Source of the DNA: Glycine soja
Lineage: Eukaryota > Streptophyta > Magnoliopsida > Fabales > Fabaceae
Length of the DNA stretch: 64,000 nt
Direction: 5' to 3'
Assembly: GCF_004193775.1 (NCBI RefSeq)
Contig: NC_041002.1
Coordinates: 42,139,819-42,203,818, forward strand
Below are positions 45,665 to 56,801 of the stretch, in pieces (the first letter of the stretch is position 1; each line of letters begins with the position of its first letter). The notes under the pieces were generated by a model. It made no database searches and had not been told where the DNA came from. It saw nothing but the letters and a program-made list of their open reading frames with translations. A program made the translations under genes and the position numbers.

Positions 45665-47145
45665 TGTAGAAGCAAGCTTCATTGCTTCATGATGATGAAT
45701 CAAGATTGATTCAAGGTGTTTTGATGATAACAAAGATGATGACAAAAAGCCCAAGAGAATGATTTTAAGATTGAGTCAAGAACAATTCAAGAATCAAGAG
45801 AAAGATTCAAGAATCAAGTTTCAAGTTTCAAGAATCAAGAATAATCAAGATCAAGATTCAAGACTCAAGATTCAAGAATCAAGAAAAGACTCAATCAAGA
45901 TAAGTACTAAATTTTTTTTCAAAACAATGAGTAGCACATGAAGTTTTCACAAAATCTTTTACCAAAGAGTTTTTACTCTCTGGTAATCGATTACCAGTTT
46001 ACTGTAATCGCTGTAATCGATTACCAGTGGCAAGTTTTGTTTTCAAAAAGCTTTCAACTGAATTTACAACGTTCCAATCAATTTCAAAATGGTGTAATCG
46101 ATTACAATATATTGGTAATCGATTACCAGTGTGTTTGAACATTGAAATTCAAATGTGAAAAGTCACATCCTTTCACAAAAATGCTTTGTGTAATCGATTA
46201 CCAGTGATAAGTTTTGAATAAAAATCAAAAGATGTAACTCTTCCAATGGTTTTCAAGTTTTTCTAAAGATTATAACTCTTCTAATGGTTTTCTTGACCAG
46301 ACATGAAGAGTCTATAAAATCAAGACCTTAACTTGCATTTTACATACATTGAATACATTGATTTCAATCCTTTACAACCCTTGAGTCTCTTTGAACATCT
46401 TCTTGAATTTTTTCTTCTTCTTCCTTTGTCAAAAGCTTTCTAACGTTTTCTGGTTTTCCAAACCTTGAAAACAAAACTGTGTTATTCATCTTTTTCATTC
46501 CCTACTCCCTTTGCCAAAAAGAATTCGCCAAGGACTAACCGCCTGAATTCTTTTTGTGTCTCTCTTCTCCCTTTTCCAAAAGAACAAAGGACTAACCGCT
46601 TGAATTCTTTTGTGTCTCCATTCACAAAGTTTCAAAGGACTAACTGCCTGAGAACTTTGTCTTAACACATTGGAGGGTACATCCTTTGTTGTACAAGTAG
46701 AGGGTACATCTACTTGGGTTGTTGTGACTGAGAACAAGAGAGGGTACATCTCTTGTGGATCAGTTCTAGTGGAGGGTACATCTACTAGGTTTTTCAAAGA
46801 GAACAAGGAAGGGTACATCCCTTGTGGATCTTTTCTTGTAAAAGGATTTTTACAAGGTTGAAAAGATATCTCAAGGACCGCAGGTCACTTGGGGACTAGA
46901 TGTAGGCACAGGTTGTTGCCAAACCAGTATAAATCTCTCGTGCTTGTTTTCTCTTCCTTACACTCTTTATTTTCCGCTGTGCACTTTATTTATCGCTTTT
47001 ACTTTTGGTTAAGTTTCTGTCTCTATTCTTTGTTTTCATAACATATAGTAAAAGCCTAAGAAGGGTAAATTTTAATTAGTAAAGGTTTAGTAATAATTAA
47101 TTCAAACCCCCCTTCTTAATTATTCCGAGGCCACTTGATCCAACA
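45665..47145 (+). mobile_element. Solo LTR of family X, third copy
   Basis: 1481 bp, TGTAGAAGCAAGC to CTTGATCCAACA, with a perfect CCCAT target duplication (45660-45664 and 47146-47150). Uninterrupted, so it serves as the family reference in this window. TAATCGATTA sites at 45985-46200. Inserted in the interior of Z. Confidence 0.92.
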
Positions 47146-47150
47146 CCCAT

Positions 47151-48146
47151 GTGGATCAAGGAATGACTAATTTTGCTCTTAAGTTGGGATTCTGGAATGA
47201 AACCCATACACGCTTGTGATTGTTGAAAAAAATATATACAAAAAAAGAGAATCCTTGAGGTTTCACACTTGCACATTTGAGAAGAAAACTCATTTGACCA
47301 AGAACTCGTGGAAGATGCCCAAACTTCTGATGTTAGTCTCTCATGCAAACTCTTTGGTATTTCTTTCGAATCTAATGGTAGCTTCGTTATAAATTATTTC
47401 ATGATCAGCCCATGTCATCAAGTTTCAGTGGGGTCGATAGACCCTTCACATCACTCTATAATCTTAAATCAAGAAAGTTTCACTTGGTCATATACCAAAG
47501 TGTAACAATCCATTGCCATCCTTCAATGGTGCATGCCATTGGTCCCAAAGCCTTGTGTTTTCTTGCTGTGCAGAATAATCAAAGTTTTTAAAAAAAGAAA
47601 AGGGGAAAGCCCTAGGATCCATATTTTGATTGATTGACTAAATGTCAAACGACTCCATTGACGTCAGTCCAAAATTTTCAAGTGACTAAATCAAGCAGAA
47701 CATACACTCTGAGGGAGTCCCCGAAGAGATCTGCAAAAAAGATAGGATGAGTTTGCATGAGTTATCACATCTTTCAAAAAAGAGACAGTCAATCTGTGTT
47801 TTCCACAAAAAGGAAAAAATCAAATCAAAATCAAAATCACAAAAATAGGAAAGAATGTTATGAACATTGTACAAATTTCCATTGCATTGCATTGTTGCAT
47901 ACCTGCATTTATTGCATTTCAAGATAAAAGGTTGCATGCCTCTGCATCCTAAAAATCATGTTCATAGATTTCTCTTTTAGGATGAAAGGCCCTCTCAAAG
48001 AGTCAATCTCTTGCTTTCTCATAAGATCGAGCCCTTTGGTACTAGCACCCTTTGGCTTGTTTCATAGGACTCAAAGTCCTCATTTTATCTTTCATAGAAC
48101 TCAAAGTCCTCTGCCTTTATCTTTCATAGGGCTCAAAGCCCACTGC
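47151..48146 (+). other. Interior of Z, non-coding
   Basis: No gene seen. The end (48060-48146) begins the series of short dyads built on GGACTCAAAGTCC that resumes after the solo LTR. Confidence 0.5.
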
Positions 48147-48151
48147 CTTTC

Positions 48152-49259
48152 TGATGTGCCATTATTTTCTCCTATTTCTTAACCCTTTTTGCACCATTTT
48201 AATTACTGATTAGTCTTAATTGTCAAATTAATTATGCAGTTTTATCATTTGGGCCTACTGGATTAATTTTGTGTTTTTAATTTAATTTTAGAAGAATTAT
48301 AAGCAATTGGGCTTGAATCCAGAATCGGGCTTGGACTTGAAGAGAGCAGACTATTTTATTCTACCAAATTTTATCTTATCTAGATATTATTTAGATTTGA
48401 TCTTATCTAGATATTATTTCATGTAGATCTTATCTTATCTTATCTAATCTAGATTTTATTTTATTTATGGGTTTGGATTTAAAACATATTTGTAAGCTTT
48501 AGGGCTAAAAACTATATAACAACACCAAGGTTCTAGTTTAGGCTCTCTTCTCTCTCTCCTCTCTTCTTTCTCTCCTATCCTCTCTCTCTTTTTCATTTTA
48601 GTTTTAGAGTGCTACTCTCTTTTTCGTTTTATTCACTTTTCGTTTTAGCAATAAAATTTCGTTCTGGCTTCAATCTATAATTTCGTTCTCTATTGATTAA
48701 TGGAAGGCTAAGTCTCCAGCATTGTTTTCTCTTGAGGATCAAACACAGTTCTCTTTGAGGTTCTATTATTACTATTAAATTCTGATAAGTTTTTCCTCTT
48801 CACCAATTACTCTGTATTTGTTGCTATTAATTCATGCATGCTTAGTGCTTGATTAATTGTCTCTGCGCTTAATTTACGTTCATGCTTAATGATCGTTTAT
48901 GATTAATTGGTGTATGTGTTGCTTAATCGCATAATGAATGCCTTATGTTAAATTTAACTTAGTAATTTAATTTAGGGTTGGATTAAGTGGTTGAACTGAT
49001 AAAGGATAAACTCTCGTAACCTAGGATAAGAGACTTGCTTGTGAATCAAGGGGAAGCAACGTGTTTTAATTCTGATATTTTCTAATTCACATCTATTCGC
49101 TGTTTAATTTACAAATGAAAACATCCCCCTAATTCGTTACTATTTTCCTACTATCTGTTATGAACGTTTGGTTGACCATTGCTCGTTAGGAGACGACCTA
49201 GGATCACTTCCTAGATACTGCATTTTTAATGTTTATTTGATTCGGTACGGCCTCGATCA
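48152..49259. mobile_element. Solo LTR of family Y, second copy
   Basis: 1108 bp, TGATGTGCCATTATTTTC to CGGCCTCGATCA, flanked by a perfect CTTTC duplication (48147-48151 and 49260-49264). It contains CTATATAAC near 48512 followed by a CT-rich run, a plausible plus-strand promoter. Confidence 0.92.
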
Positions 49260-49338
49260 CTTTCTTTCATAGGACTCAAAGTCCTCTGTCATTTACATTT
49301 CCAAAGACTATTAAAGTTTGATGTCATGTGGAGACAAT

Positions 49339-49970
49339 CATGGTCATCCACTTTCGTTGTTTCCAAGACTATTACAGTCTTCTTTGCCTTCCAGAGACAA
49401 TCAAGTCCATTGGCATGCAGAGACAATCATGGTCATCTATCTGCCTTTTTTCGAAGACTTCAATGTCTTTCGACTGAGACTATTAAAGTATCCTTTGCCT
49501 TCCAAAGATCAAGTTTGTTGGCATGCATAGAGAATCATGGTCATTTGCCTTTTTTTCGAAGATTTCAATGTTTTTCGACTGAGACTAATAAAGTCTCCTT
49601 TGCCTTCCAGAGACAATCAAGTATGTTGGCATGCAGAGAGAATCATGGTCATCTACATCTTTTTGAAGTCTTCAATGTCTTTCGACCGAGACTATTAAAG
49701 TCTCTTTTGCCTTCCAGAGACAATCAATTCCGTTGGCATGTAGAGACAAACATGGTCATCTGCCTCTTTTTGAAGACTTCAATGTCTTTCGACCGAGACT
49801 ATTAAAGTCTCCTTTGCCTTCCAGAGACAATCAATTCCGTTGGCATGCAGAGACAATCATGGTCATCTGCCTCTTTTCGAAGACTTCAATGTCTTTCGAC
49901 CGAGACTATTAAAGTCTCCTTTGCCTTCCAGAGACAATCAAGTCCATTGGCATGTGGAGATTTTCATGGT
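49339..49970. repeat. 107-bp tandem repeat in the 3' part of Z
   Basis: The word CATGGTCAT recurs at 49339, 49428, 49536, 49644, 49751, 49858 and 49965: one short unit of 89, then 108, 108, 107, 107, 107. Each unit carries hairpin-capable words such as GAGACTATTAAAGTCTC and AAGACTTCAATGTCTT. Open frames across it follow from repetition and are not taken as genes. Confidence 0.9.
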
Positions 49971-50315
49971 CATCCACCTTTACATTTCAAAGACTATCAT
50001 AGTCTTTTGTCTTGCAGAGACAATCAAGGTCATCTGCTCCTTTACATTTCGAAGACGACAATGACTTTAGTCATTTATTCTTTCAAAAGGTGACAATGCC
50101 TTCATTTACATTTCGAAGATGACAATGTCTTCAGTCATTTATGCCTTCATTTACATTTCAAAAGACGATAATGTCTTCAATCATTTACACTTTCAAAAGG
50201 CAACAATGCCTTCATTTTCATTTCGAAGACGACAATGCCTTTAGTCATTTCAAAGACTTCAATGTCTTTTGTACTTGTGCTTCATAGGACTCGATGTCCT
50301 CTATTTCTATGCTTA

Positions 50316-50342
50316 ATATATATATATATATATATATATATA
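50316..50342. repeat. (AT)n microsatellite
   Basis: About thirteen AT units, followed by an A-rich segment. Confidence 0.95.
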
Positions 50343-50489
50343 AAGAAAAATATAAGAAGAACTTCCATGTCTTCATGTTTTCACAGGTTTTACTGCTTGG
50401 ACTTTCGCTAGTGGCCGGCTGGATGGTGAGATCCTTCGAATGAAATTAGTGCCTTTATCTTTACTTCCCTTATATTTCCAATAAAAGAT

Positions 50490-50506
50490 AAGTAAAGAGG
50501 GACAAT
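50490..50506 (+). promoter_or_regulatory. Polypurine tract of Z
   Basis: AAGTAAAGAGGGACAAT directly before the LTR start TGTCATACCC at 50507; nearly identical to that of O1. Confidence 0.85.
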
Positions 50507-51252
50507 TGTCATACCCTAATTTTTTCTGGGAACGTTTATTTTCTAACATTTGGATTCTTGCCAGTCAAATTGAGCTGTTTAACATCAATTGTCGCGCATT
50601 CCGTAAGGTTTTTCAACGTTTCCGAAGGAAATGTGCAAAATACCCAAAATGGGGGCAAAAGGGTGACTTTTGGGGCATTTTTTAGCCCCTGGGCCCACTA
50701 GAAAGATTAGGGATGAAGTAACCAGCTCGCCTGGGCGGGCTGCTGTGCAACCTCCACCCCTCTTTTGCTATAAATAAGCATGAGGGGGCTGAAGGAAAGA
50801 GGTCCCAAGGTCCAAAATTGAGAAGAAAGAAGAGAAAAGAAGAAGAAAGAAGATAAAAACAAGCTAAAACGCTGCCGAATTGCGACTGCAATCGATTTCT
50901 ACATCGTTCATCGGTCGTTTATTGTTCATTCTTCTTTCTTCATCTGGTTAGTGCTTGTTTTAAGGATTTGAACTTGATTTATGAACCCTTAGGGTCCTCT
51001 CTTTTGTTTTGTGCATCTTCATCTCCTTCTTCGATCATCGATAATCGCTTTTTCTTTTGTAAAGTAAGTTTTAACCGATCATTAACGCTGCAAGTTATCT
51101 TTAAAAAAGGATTGAAGATTAATGAGCCAAAACCAAATAAAACCCACTCATAAACTTCTTCATTTCATAAAAAATCAAGAGATCGTTCAAAGGTCCAATG
51201 CCTTAACGATTCTCTCCTTTCAAAAATCAAGAGGTCGTTTCAAGGTCCAACA
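50507..51252 (+). mobile_element. 3' LTR of Z, truncated
   Basis: Matches the 5' LTR of Z from its first base to about AAGGTCCAAC (51252), then switches to unrelated DNA; the last third and any target duplication are gone. The palindrome at 50725-50740 is damaged (GCTCGCCTGGGCGGGC). Confidence 0.85.
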
Positions 51253-51292
51253 TCGTTTTGATTGAGTAAACCAATAAATGTGTTTGTTATAG

Positions 51293-51631
51293 GATTCCTT
51301 GAAGGATCAGGCCTCACAGGGTTCCTTTGTCGCCCAAGGACGTCAAGATGTACTGACTGTTGTCATTGGCCGACCAGAACACCGTGGTCGTGTGCGTGCT
51401 ACTAGAGCCGGTGTCACAATCAAACAATACTTTGGACCGACTCCAAGGACCTCCCACACGTCTTCGTCAATGGCTCTGGAAGACCTGGAGCAGCTGACGC
51501 AAAAAATCAAGGACCAGCTGGAGGAGTCGATCACAGAAAAAAATGACTCGACAAGTAATGTTGTCCTTCAGCGAGATGCAATCCCAGTTTCAATCGTAGA
51601 TGCAATCACAGGTACTCGTACTACATCCTGA
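51293..51631 (+). pseudogene. Exon of the second (TNP1/TNPA-like) CACTA gene
   Basis: After an acceptor (TTTGTTATAG, ending 51292) the frame reads SLKDQASQGSFVAQGRQD, RPEHRGRVRATRAGVTIK, then an acidic helix (MALEDLEQLTQKIKDQLEE) to a TGA at 51629-51631. This text is familiar from legume proteins named 'transposase, Ptta/En/Spm'. Such proteins are thought to bind subterminal repeats. The gene lies just outside the CACTA end at 51637, so it belongs to another, older CACTA copy, perhaps that of the TNP2 fragment at 37980. Only this exon is seen. Confidence 0.65.
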
Positions 51632-51654
51632 GCCTGAACTACTACAAAAAGCAC

Positions 51655-51990
51655 ATTTAACATCAGCAAATTAACATCAGTTTTTGACAAAACCGATGTT
51701 GGACTTATTATATTTTAAAATAATGTATGTTCCTTAACATCGGTTTTCCTAAAAACCGATGTTAATCTATTGACATTAACATCGGTTGTTGAAAAACCAA
51801 TGTTAACATCGGTTTTTGAAGAACTCGATGTTAAGGTCTTTTAGTTAACATCAGTTTTTTATAAAACTGATGTTAACGTATGATATGTTAACATCGGTTT
51901 CTCTCAAAAAACCAATGTTAACGTTAACATCATTGGGGTAACATCGATTTTTAATAAAAAAACCGATGTTGGACTTATTATATTTTAAAA
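51655..51990. repeat. CACTA subterminal repeats
   Basis: About a dozen copies of TTAACATCGG or TTAACATCAG and their complements, often paired head-to-head as AACATCGGTTTTT with AAAAACCGATGTT. They are expected binding sites for the TNPA-like protein. Confidence 0.85.
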
Positions 51991-54693
51991 TATTAGACCG
52001 CGAGTCCTACTTTCTTCGCGCCCTATTCGTGTTCTTCTTCTTCTTCTGTGTAATTTCGCTTCTTCTTCTTCTTCTTTTTAATTGCAAGCATCTTAGTCTT
52101 CTTGTTCTTCATGATTGTGACACCTCGCCACCTTACCTAGGTACAGGTTTTGTGACTCAGTTGTCTTTAAGTTGTTATATTGTTTGGGGAACTCGTGCTC
52201 ACTGCAAGGATGTTTGTTTGTGTGTGTTGTAAGGAGTTGGTTTGTGGAACTCGTGGTTGCTGCAAGGATTTGGTTTATGGAAGTCGTGGTCATTGCTAGG
52301 GCTATTTGGGGTGGTGACTTTGCAGTCCGTTCGGGATCTCACTCGTGCTCGCAAGGTGTCATTTTTAGTGAGGTAACTGATTTGTGTCCTTTGAATGCTT
52401 AATGGGTAGGTATGTAGGTGAGTGTTGTAATGCGTATAGCACCATGGCCAATGTAACAATGTTCTGCTTTTGCTTTTATTGTTGTGTGTTCTGAGCTTTG
52501 AGGAGTCATTGTGCTTTGTTGTTGTTGGATTTTTCACTTCTGAAAAAGGTAAATGAAAGAAGACAACTATGGGTTTGTAGGGTTTGTTTTTGGTGTTGTG
52601 GGGTTTGTGTAAGGGTTTATAGGGTTCATGTATGGGGTTGTATGGTTTGTTCTATTTTTCAATTAGATGAAACTTGAATGTGCTCCTATTTATGTTTTTA
52701 GTGTTTTTTTTTTTAAATTAGAATTAAAGTTTCACCTTGGTAATCCATGTTGACATTTAATGGACAATCTGATGTTATTAGAGTCCACAACAGTCACACA
52801 TAGCAAATTCAACTTCACTTTGTGCAACTAGTATGCTAGTTGCTGCTGCTGATTGAGTTTATGGTGTCGATAATTATTATATTAATTAGTGTTGCTTTGT
52901 TAGTTGTCTTTGCTTTTTGTTGTTGCCTCTCTCACGACATTGCTTCCTTCTGACCTTGTTAAAAAATCTCTCACATTGTTTTCTTTCATGTTGTTCAATT
53001 GTTTGTTGCCAGATGCATTTTGGTTTTGCAAACTAATTTGTTGGCTAAATTACTCTGATTGTGAGCTGGTGAGTTTTTCCTTATCCTCTTTGTGGTTTGA
53101 TGCATGACATGCTTTTGTTTTCAGAAATTCATAATGTGAGGCTCCTTTAGCGGTACAATAGGGCTATCTCCAACAATTGCCTTTCTATTTTGCTTTATAT
53201 GTGCTTCAATTGCTTTTTTGAGTGCTCTGTCCATTGTGGCATGTACCTTTTCTTCATCTTTAGTGTGTTAACTAGTTGGGTTCGGCATGTGCTCATTTCG
53301 TATTCAGCTTGATTTAGGCTAATAAGTTACTGATATTGTTCCTTTAAGTTCAATTACAAACTGTTGATCTTTTTATAAAGTTTTCCTCATTGTTGAGTTA
53401 GTTTAATTAACAAGTTTGTTCCTTTTGCTCGCATTTAGAATTTGTACTGTTCCAATTTGTGAGATTATTAGATTATCTGAAGTCAATTTTGTAGTAAGAA
53501 AAATTTGGATTAAATGAATTTTGTACTATGAATCTATGAAGTCACTTGATTGTTAGAGTTGATTATATGGTTGTATGGTAATGCACTAGTAGCGCAAGAC
53601 TTCATGTCATATTTTAGACAGCCAAAATGTGTAAGGATAATTGACATGTGCTCTTCATTGTGTTGTTATTGTAACAAAAGAAATAAAGTTGGTAATCATG
53701 GTCACATGGGAAATGTCTAAACCTCTCTGAACTGTTTTCAAAGTCTGATAATACTGCCAAAAAAGGCAAATTAAATATGGTTTATTATGATATTTCATTA
53801 TTATATCCTTGATTTTGATATAAAATTCTATTTTCCTGGATTCTTCTAAGTAGATACTTCATCAGGTTCTTTGTTCTTTCTCCTATATAATGAGATCTTA
53901 TCCAAAATAAATAATAGTCTGTCCTAGATCTAGTACAAATAGTTGCAGTTAATTTATAGGTTCGTGTCGATGTATTTTGCCACGGGCAGAGGAAATACTT
54001 TTCTTGTAATTTTTTGTCAATAATTGAGGCCTTCCCTTATGGTTTATGAGTAAATTTATGTATGTCGTTATAGGTTCAGTAATTGTCTACCACCTTTTTG
54101 GCATTAATTGTGGTAAGGTACTTGGGGAAGTTTTAGCCTTAGTATTGGAGTTCATTAGGTTCTACTCGACCAGACAACTTGTGTTCATCTCTAGATGCCT
54201 TACATTCCTTTGCTGCCATAGTTTTTTGAGTTGGACATCCATTTAATAGTTTTTAATGTTTGCCTAGTGAAGATTGTTTTCATTTCTTTCTTTCTTTCTA
54301 GTTTCTATATTGGGAAAGGTTGTTAACATCATAATCTTCCTTTGAGGATTGCATGATGTTGAACTTCTGTGTGGGAGCTTCAATCCCAATTATACACACC
54401 AACTTGGTTTAGTGAGATCTCTGTAGGATCAATGGCCAAGCTTGTTAAATTACTTACAGTTTTTTGTGGTCTGGATGGGCCACCAATTAAGTGGTGGAAC
54501 AACTTAATTTGTGTAGGAAAAAAATCTGTGTCCACCACTAAAATTCAAGAATGTCAAACTTCTTTTTGGCTGTTTCCATATCTTTGTTCCACATTTATGA
54601 GTTTTGTCTAATATTCAAGAATCTCAAACACCTTGCTTCCATTGCAACCTTAAAACATTTACTTAAAGACATAAGCTGAGCCAAATTTCTTAC

Positions 54694-54803
54694 CTACAAA
54701 TACTATGACCAACTTCATGATATGCCACTAAACTTTTGATCTACCCATCTGTCATCAGTGTTCCTTCCATTCCATCCATAATCCTATCAGTAGAATCATC
54801 AAT
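54694..54803 (-). pseudogene. Captured FtsH-like exon, inverted copy
   Basis: Reverse complement of 22880-22989, including the stop in place of a Lys codon and the AYHEVGH motif. Sharing the same stop shows this is a copy of the same captured fragment, not a second capture. Confidence 0.8.
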
Positions 54804-55657
54804 TTGTTTAGATGAAATAGTTGTGTTTCTAGTCCCTCTTTGTCTTTCCAGTCCCTCTCTGTCTTTAGATTCTTCTATGAGTTTATCAATGGCCATTGCT
54901 TAAGTAATTATCACAGGGTGTTTGGAAATATACTCAAACCCCCAAAAATAGGAGAACACTAGAGCATCTTGCATGCACTTTTTAGCTGATTCTGTTCATA
55001 GAAACAACATTGTTCGCAAGCAAGTCATTTTGCTTCTTGACCTTCATTTCATACCTGTATCGTCAGAGTAGTTTGTTGCTTCCACAATGTTTGACCCTTT
55101 AATGTTGTATTGCTTAGGTTTTAGTACAAGGCAAACATGTATGTCTCTGTGTCTATCAAGTTAATGTAAAAGTAAGACACTATATACGTTGATCCAGAAG
55201 TGGAGAATATTAGCACCCATTTTTGGCCTAAAACACTTGTTCGGTTGATTGTGTGTCTTTCGGTTGATTGTCATTTGCAGGTGAAATTAGGAAAACGTTA
55301 CATGTTTATATAAAACTTGATTTTGTTAGATATGTTGATGTATGGCCTTCGGATTGGCAACCCTTTTCGACATATATATACATATATCCAGTGCTATTAT
55401 GGTAAATAACTAATAATACACTACTCTTATATATACAAAGGCAGTCTGTCATAGGCAACATTAACCGAATCAATGCATAGTAACTACTTGGTAACTAACA
55501 ACCTTGTTGCTATCCCTTACATGCCAGTTGAACTTACTAATACCTGCTAATTAACTACCTCCTTAATGTATGTTGTTGCTCCTTTAGTATACTTTCTAGA
55601 CCTTGGGTCCTTCTGAGTTTTTGTCCACTAACTTTATATAGTATTCTATCACGAAAC

Positions 55658-56751
55658 TGTAGACAAAGGATCAAGCTGAATGTTTTGATGATGCCAAAGT
55701 TTCACATGCGTCTCAAAGCTCTATTCAAGACAAAGAAATTAAATATATTCAAGATGGATGATCAAGACAGTCTCTAGAGTCTTAGAAAGGGTATATTAAA
55801 TAGGAAGGGAATTCCAATTGAAGTAGCAAAAAGTTTGGCCAAGAAATTTAAGTTAAAAAGTCTTTTTCAACAAATTTACTCTCTGGTAATCGATTACCAG
55901 AGGATGTAATCGATTACCAGTGGCCAAAACTGATTTACAACAGCTATTAAAATTTGAATTCAAAATTTGCACTGTGCAATCGATTACACATATATGGTAA
56001 TCGATTACCAGCAGTTTCTAAACGTTTTAATTCAAATATTAAAGCTTGTAATCGATTACACACATACTGTAATCGATTACCAGAGGAGTTTTTCAGAAAA
56101 CATTCTCAACAGTCACATCTTTTTCTCTGATTCTTAAGTGGCCATCAAAGGCTTATATATATGTGACTAGAGACACAAATTTAACAAGAGTTTTGAAGAA
56201 CAAAAAGGTCTTATCCTCTTAACAAGCAAAATTGTTTTATCCTCTTACAAATTCCTTGGCCAAAACACTTGTGATTCAATAAGGAATTATTTGAGTGCTC
56301 AAATTGTTCAATCTATCTCTTTCAAGAGAGATTTCTTCTTCTCTTCTTCTTTATTCTGAAAAGGGATTAAGAGGCCGATGGTCTCTTGTTGTGAAAGGAT
56401 TCTAAACACAAAGGAAGGATTGTCCTTGTGTGTTTAGAACTTGTAAAAGGAATTGACAAGATAGTGGAACTCTCAAGCGGGTTGCTTGGGGACTGGACGT
56501 AGGCACAAGGGTGTTGCTGAACCAGTATAAATCTGAGTTTGCATTTTCTCTTCCCTTAAACTCCTTTATTTATTATTGTTTTATATTCATATTCAAATTG
56601 TTCTTTTGAATCATTATTTAAGAAAATCATTATTAAGGGAATATATAACTTGAATAGAAAGTTAAATAGAATTTTTAATTGGGAAAATAATTTGTAATAT
56701 CTTAATTCAACCCCCCCCCTTCTTAAGATATCTGAGGCCACTTGTCCAACA
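55658..56751 (+). mobile_element. 5' LTR of C2
   Basis: 1094 bp, TGTAGACAAAGG to TTGTCCAACA. Six TAATCGATTA-type sites at 55884-56085 precede TATATATA at about 56154, so the palindromes lie 70-270 bp upstream of the TATA box. Confidence 0.9.
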
Positions 56752-56753
56752 AG

Positions 56754-56765
56754 TGGTATCAGAGC
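56754..56765 (+). promoter_or_regulatory. Primer binding site of C2
   Basis: TGGTATCAGAGC, iMet-tRNA type, two bases after the LTR. Confidence 0.95.
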
Positions 56766-56801
56766 TTCATTCTTGTATAAAGTTTAGAAGCTTCAAGAAT
56801 T

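Larger units (their letters stand above)
48066..50275. repeat. Series of short covarying dyads across the 3' part of Z
   Basis: Before and after the family-Y insertion the DNA is a chain of short inverted repeats: AGGACTCAAAGTCCT (48066, 49271), GGGCTCAAAGCCC (48129), AAGACTATTACAGTCTT (49365), GAGACTAATAAAGTCTC (49581), AAGACGATAATGTCTT and AAGGCAACAATGCCTT (50160-50215). Where one arm changes the other often changes to match. Confidence 0.7.
38620..51252 (+). mobile_element. Non-coding Ogre-related LTR element (element Z), LARD-like
   Basis: 5' LTR 38620-44368 (interrupted by a nest of solo LTRs), degenerate PBS just after it, interior without gag or pol, polypurine tract 50490-50506, and a truncated 3' LTR 50507-51252. 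PBS context, leader block and polypurine tract resemble those of O1 and O2. After subtracting inserted solo LTRs the interior is about 3.5 kb of leader, low-complexity DNA and tandem repeats. A non-autonomous element copied by Ogre proteins is the simplest reading; internal deletion of a full Ogre is the alternative. Confidence 0.7.
51637..55657 (-). mobile_element. CACTA element end, inverted copy of 22026-25866 plus its terminus
   Basis: Starts AACTACTACAAAAA, a one-base variant of the CACTACTACAAAAA terminus of legume CACTA elements, followed by subterminal repeats. From 51808 it is the reverse complement of 25866 down to 22026; near the copia border positions sum to exactly 77683. It is interrupted at 55657/55658 by the same copia element as on the left, with the flank GAAAC as expected. 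Confidence 0.8.

Noticed and set aside
49318..50093. CRISPR-like array from the regular 107-bp repeat
   Set aside because: There are no constant repeats with unique spacers; the whole unit is repeated. The context is a plant retrotransposon.
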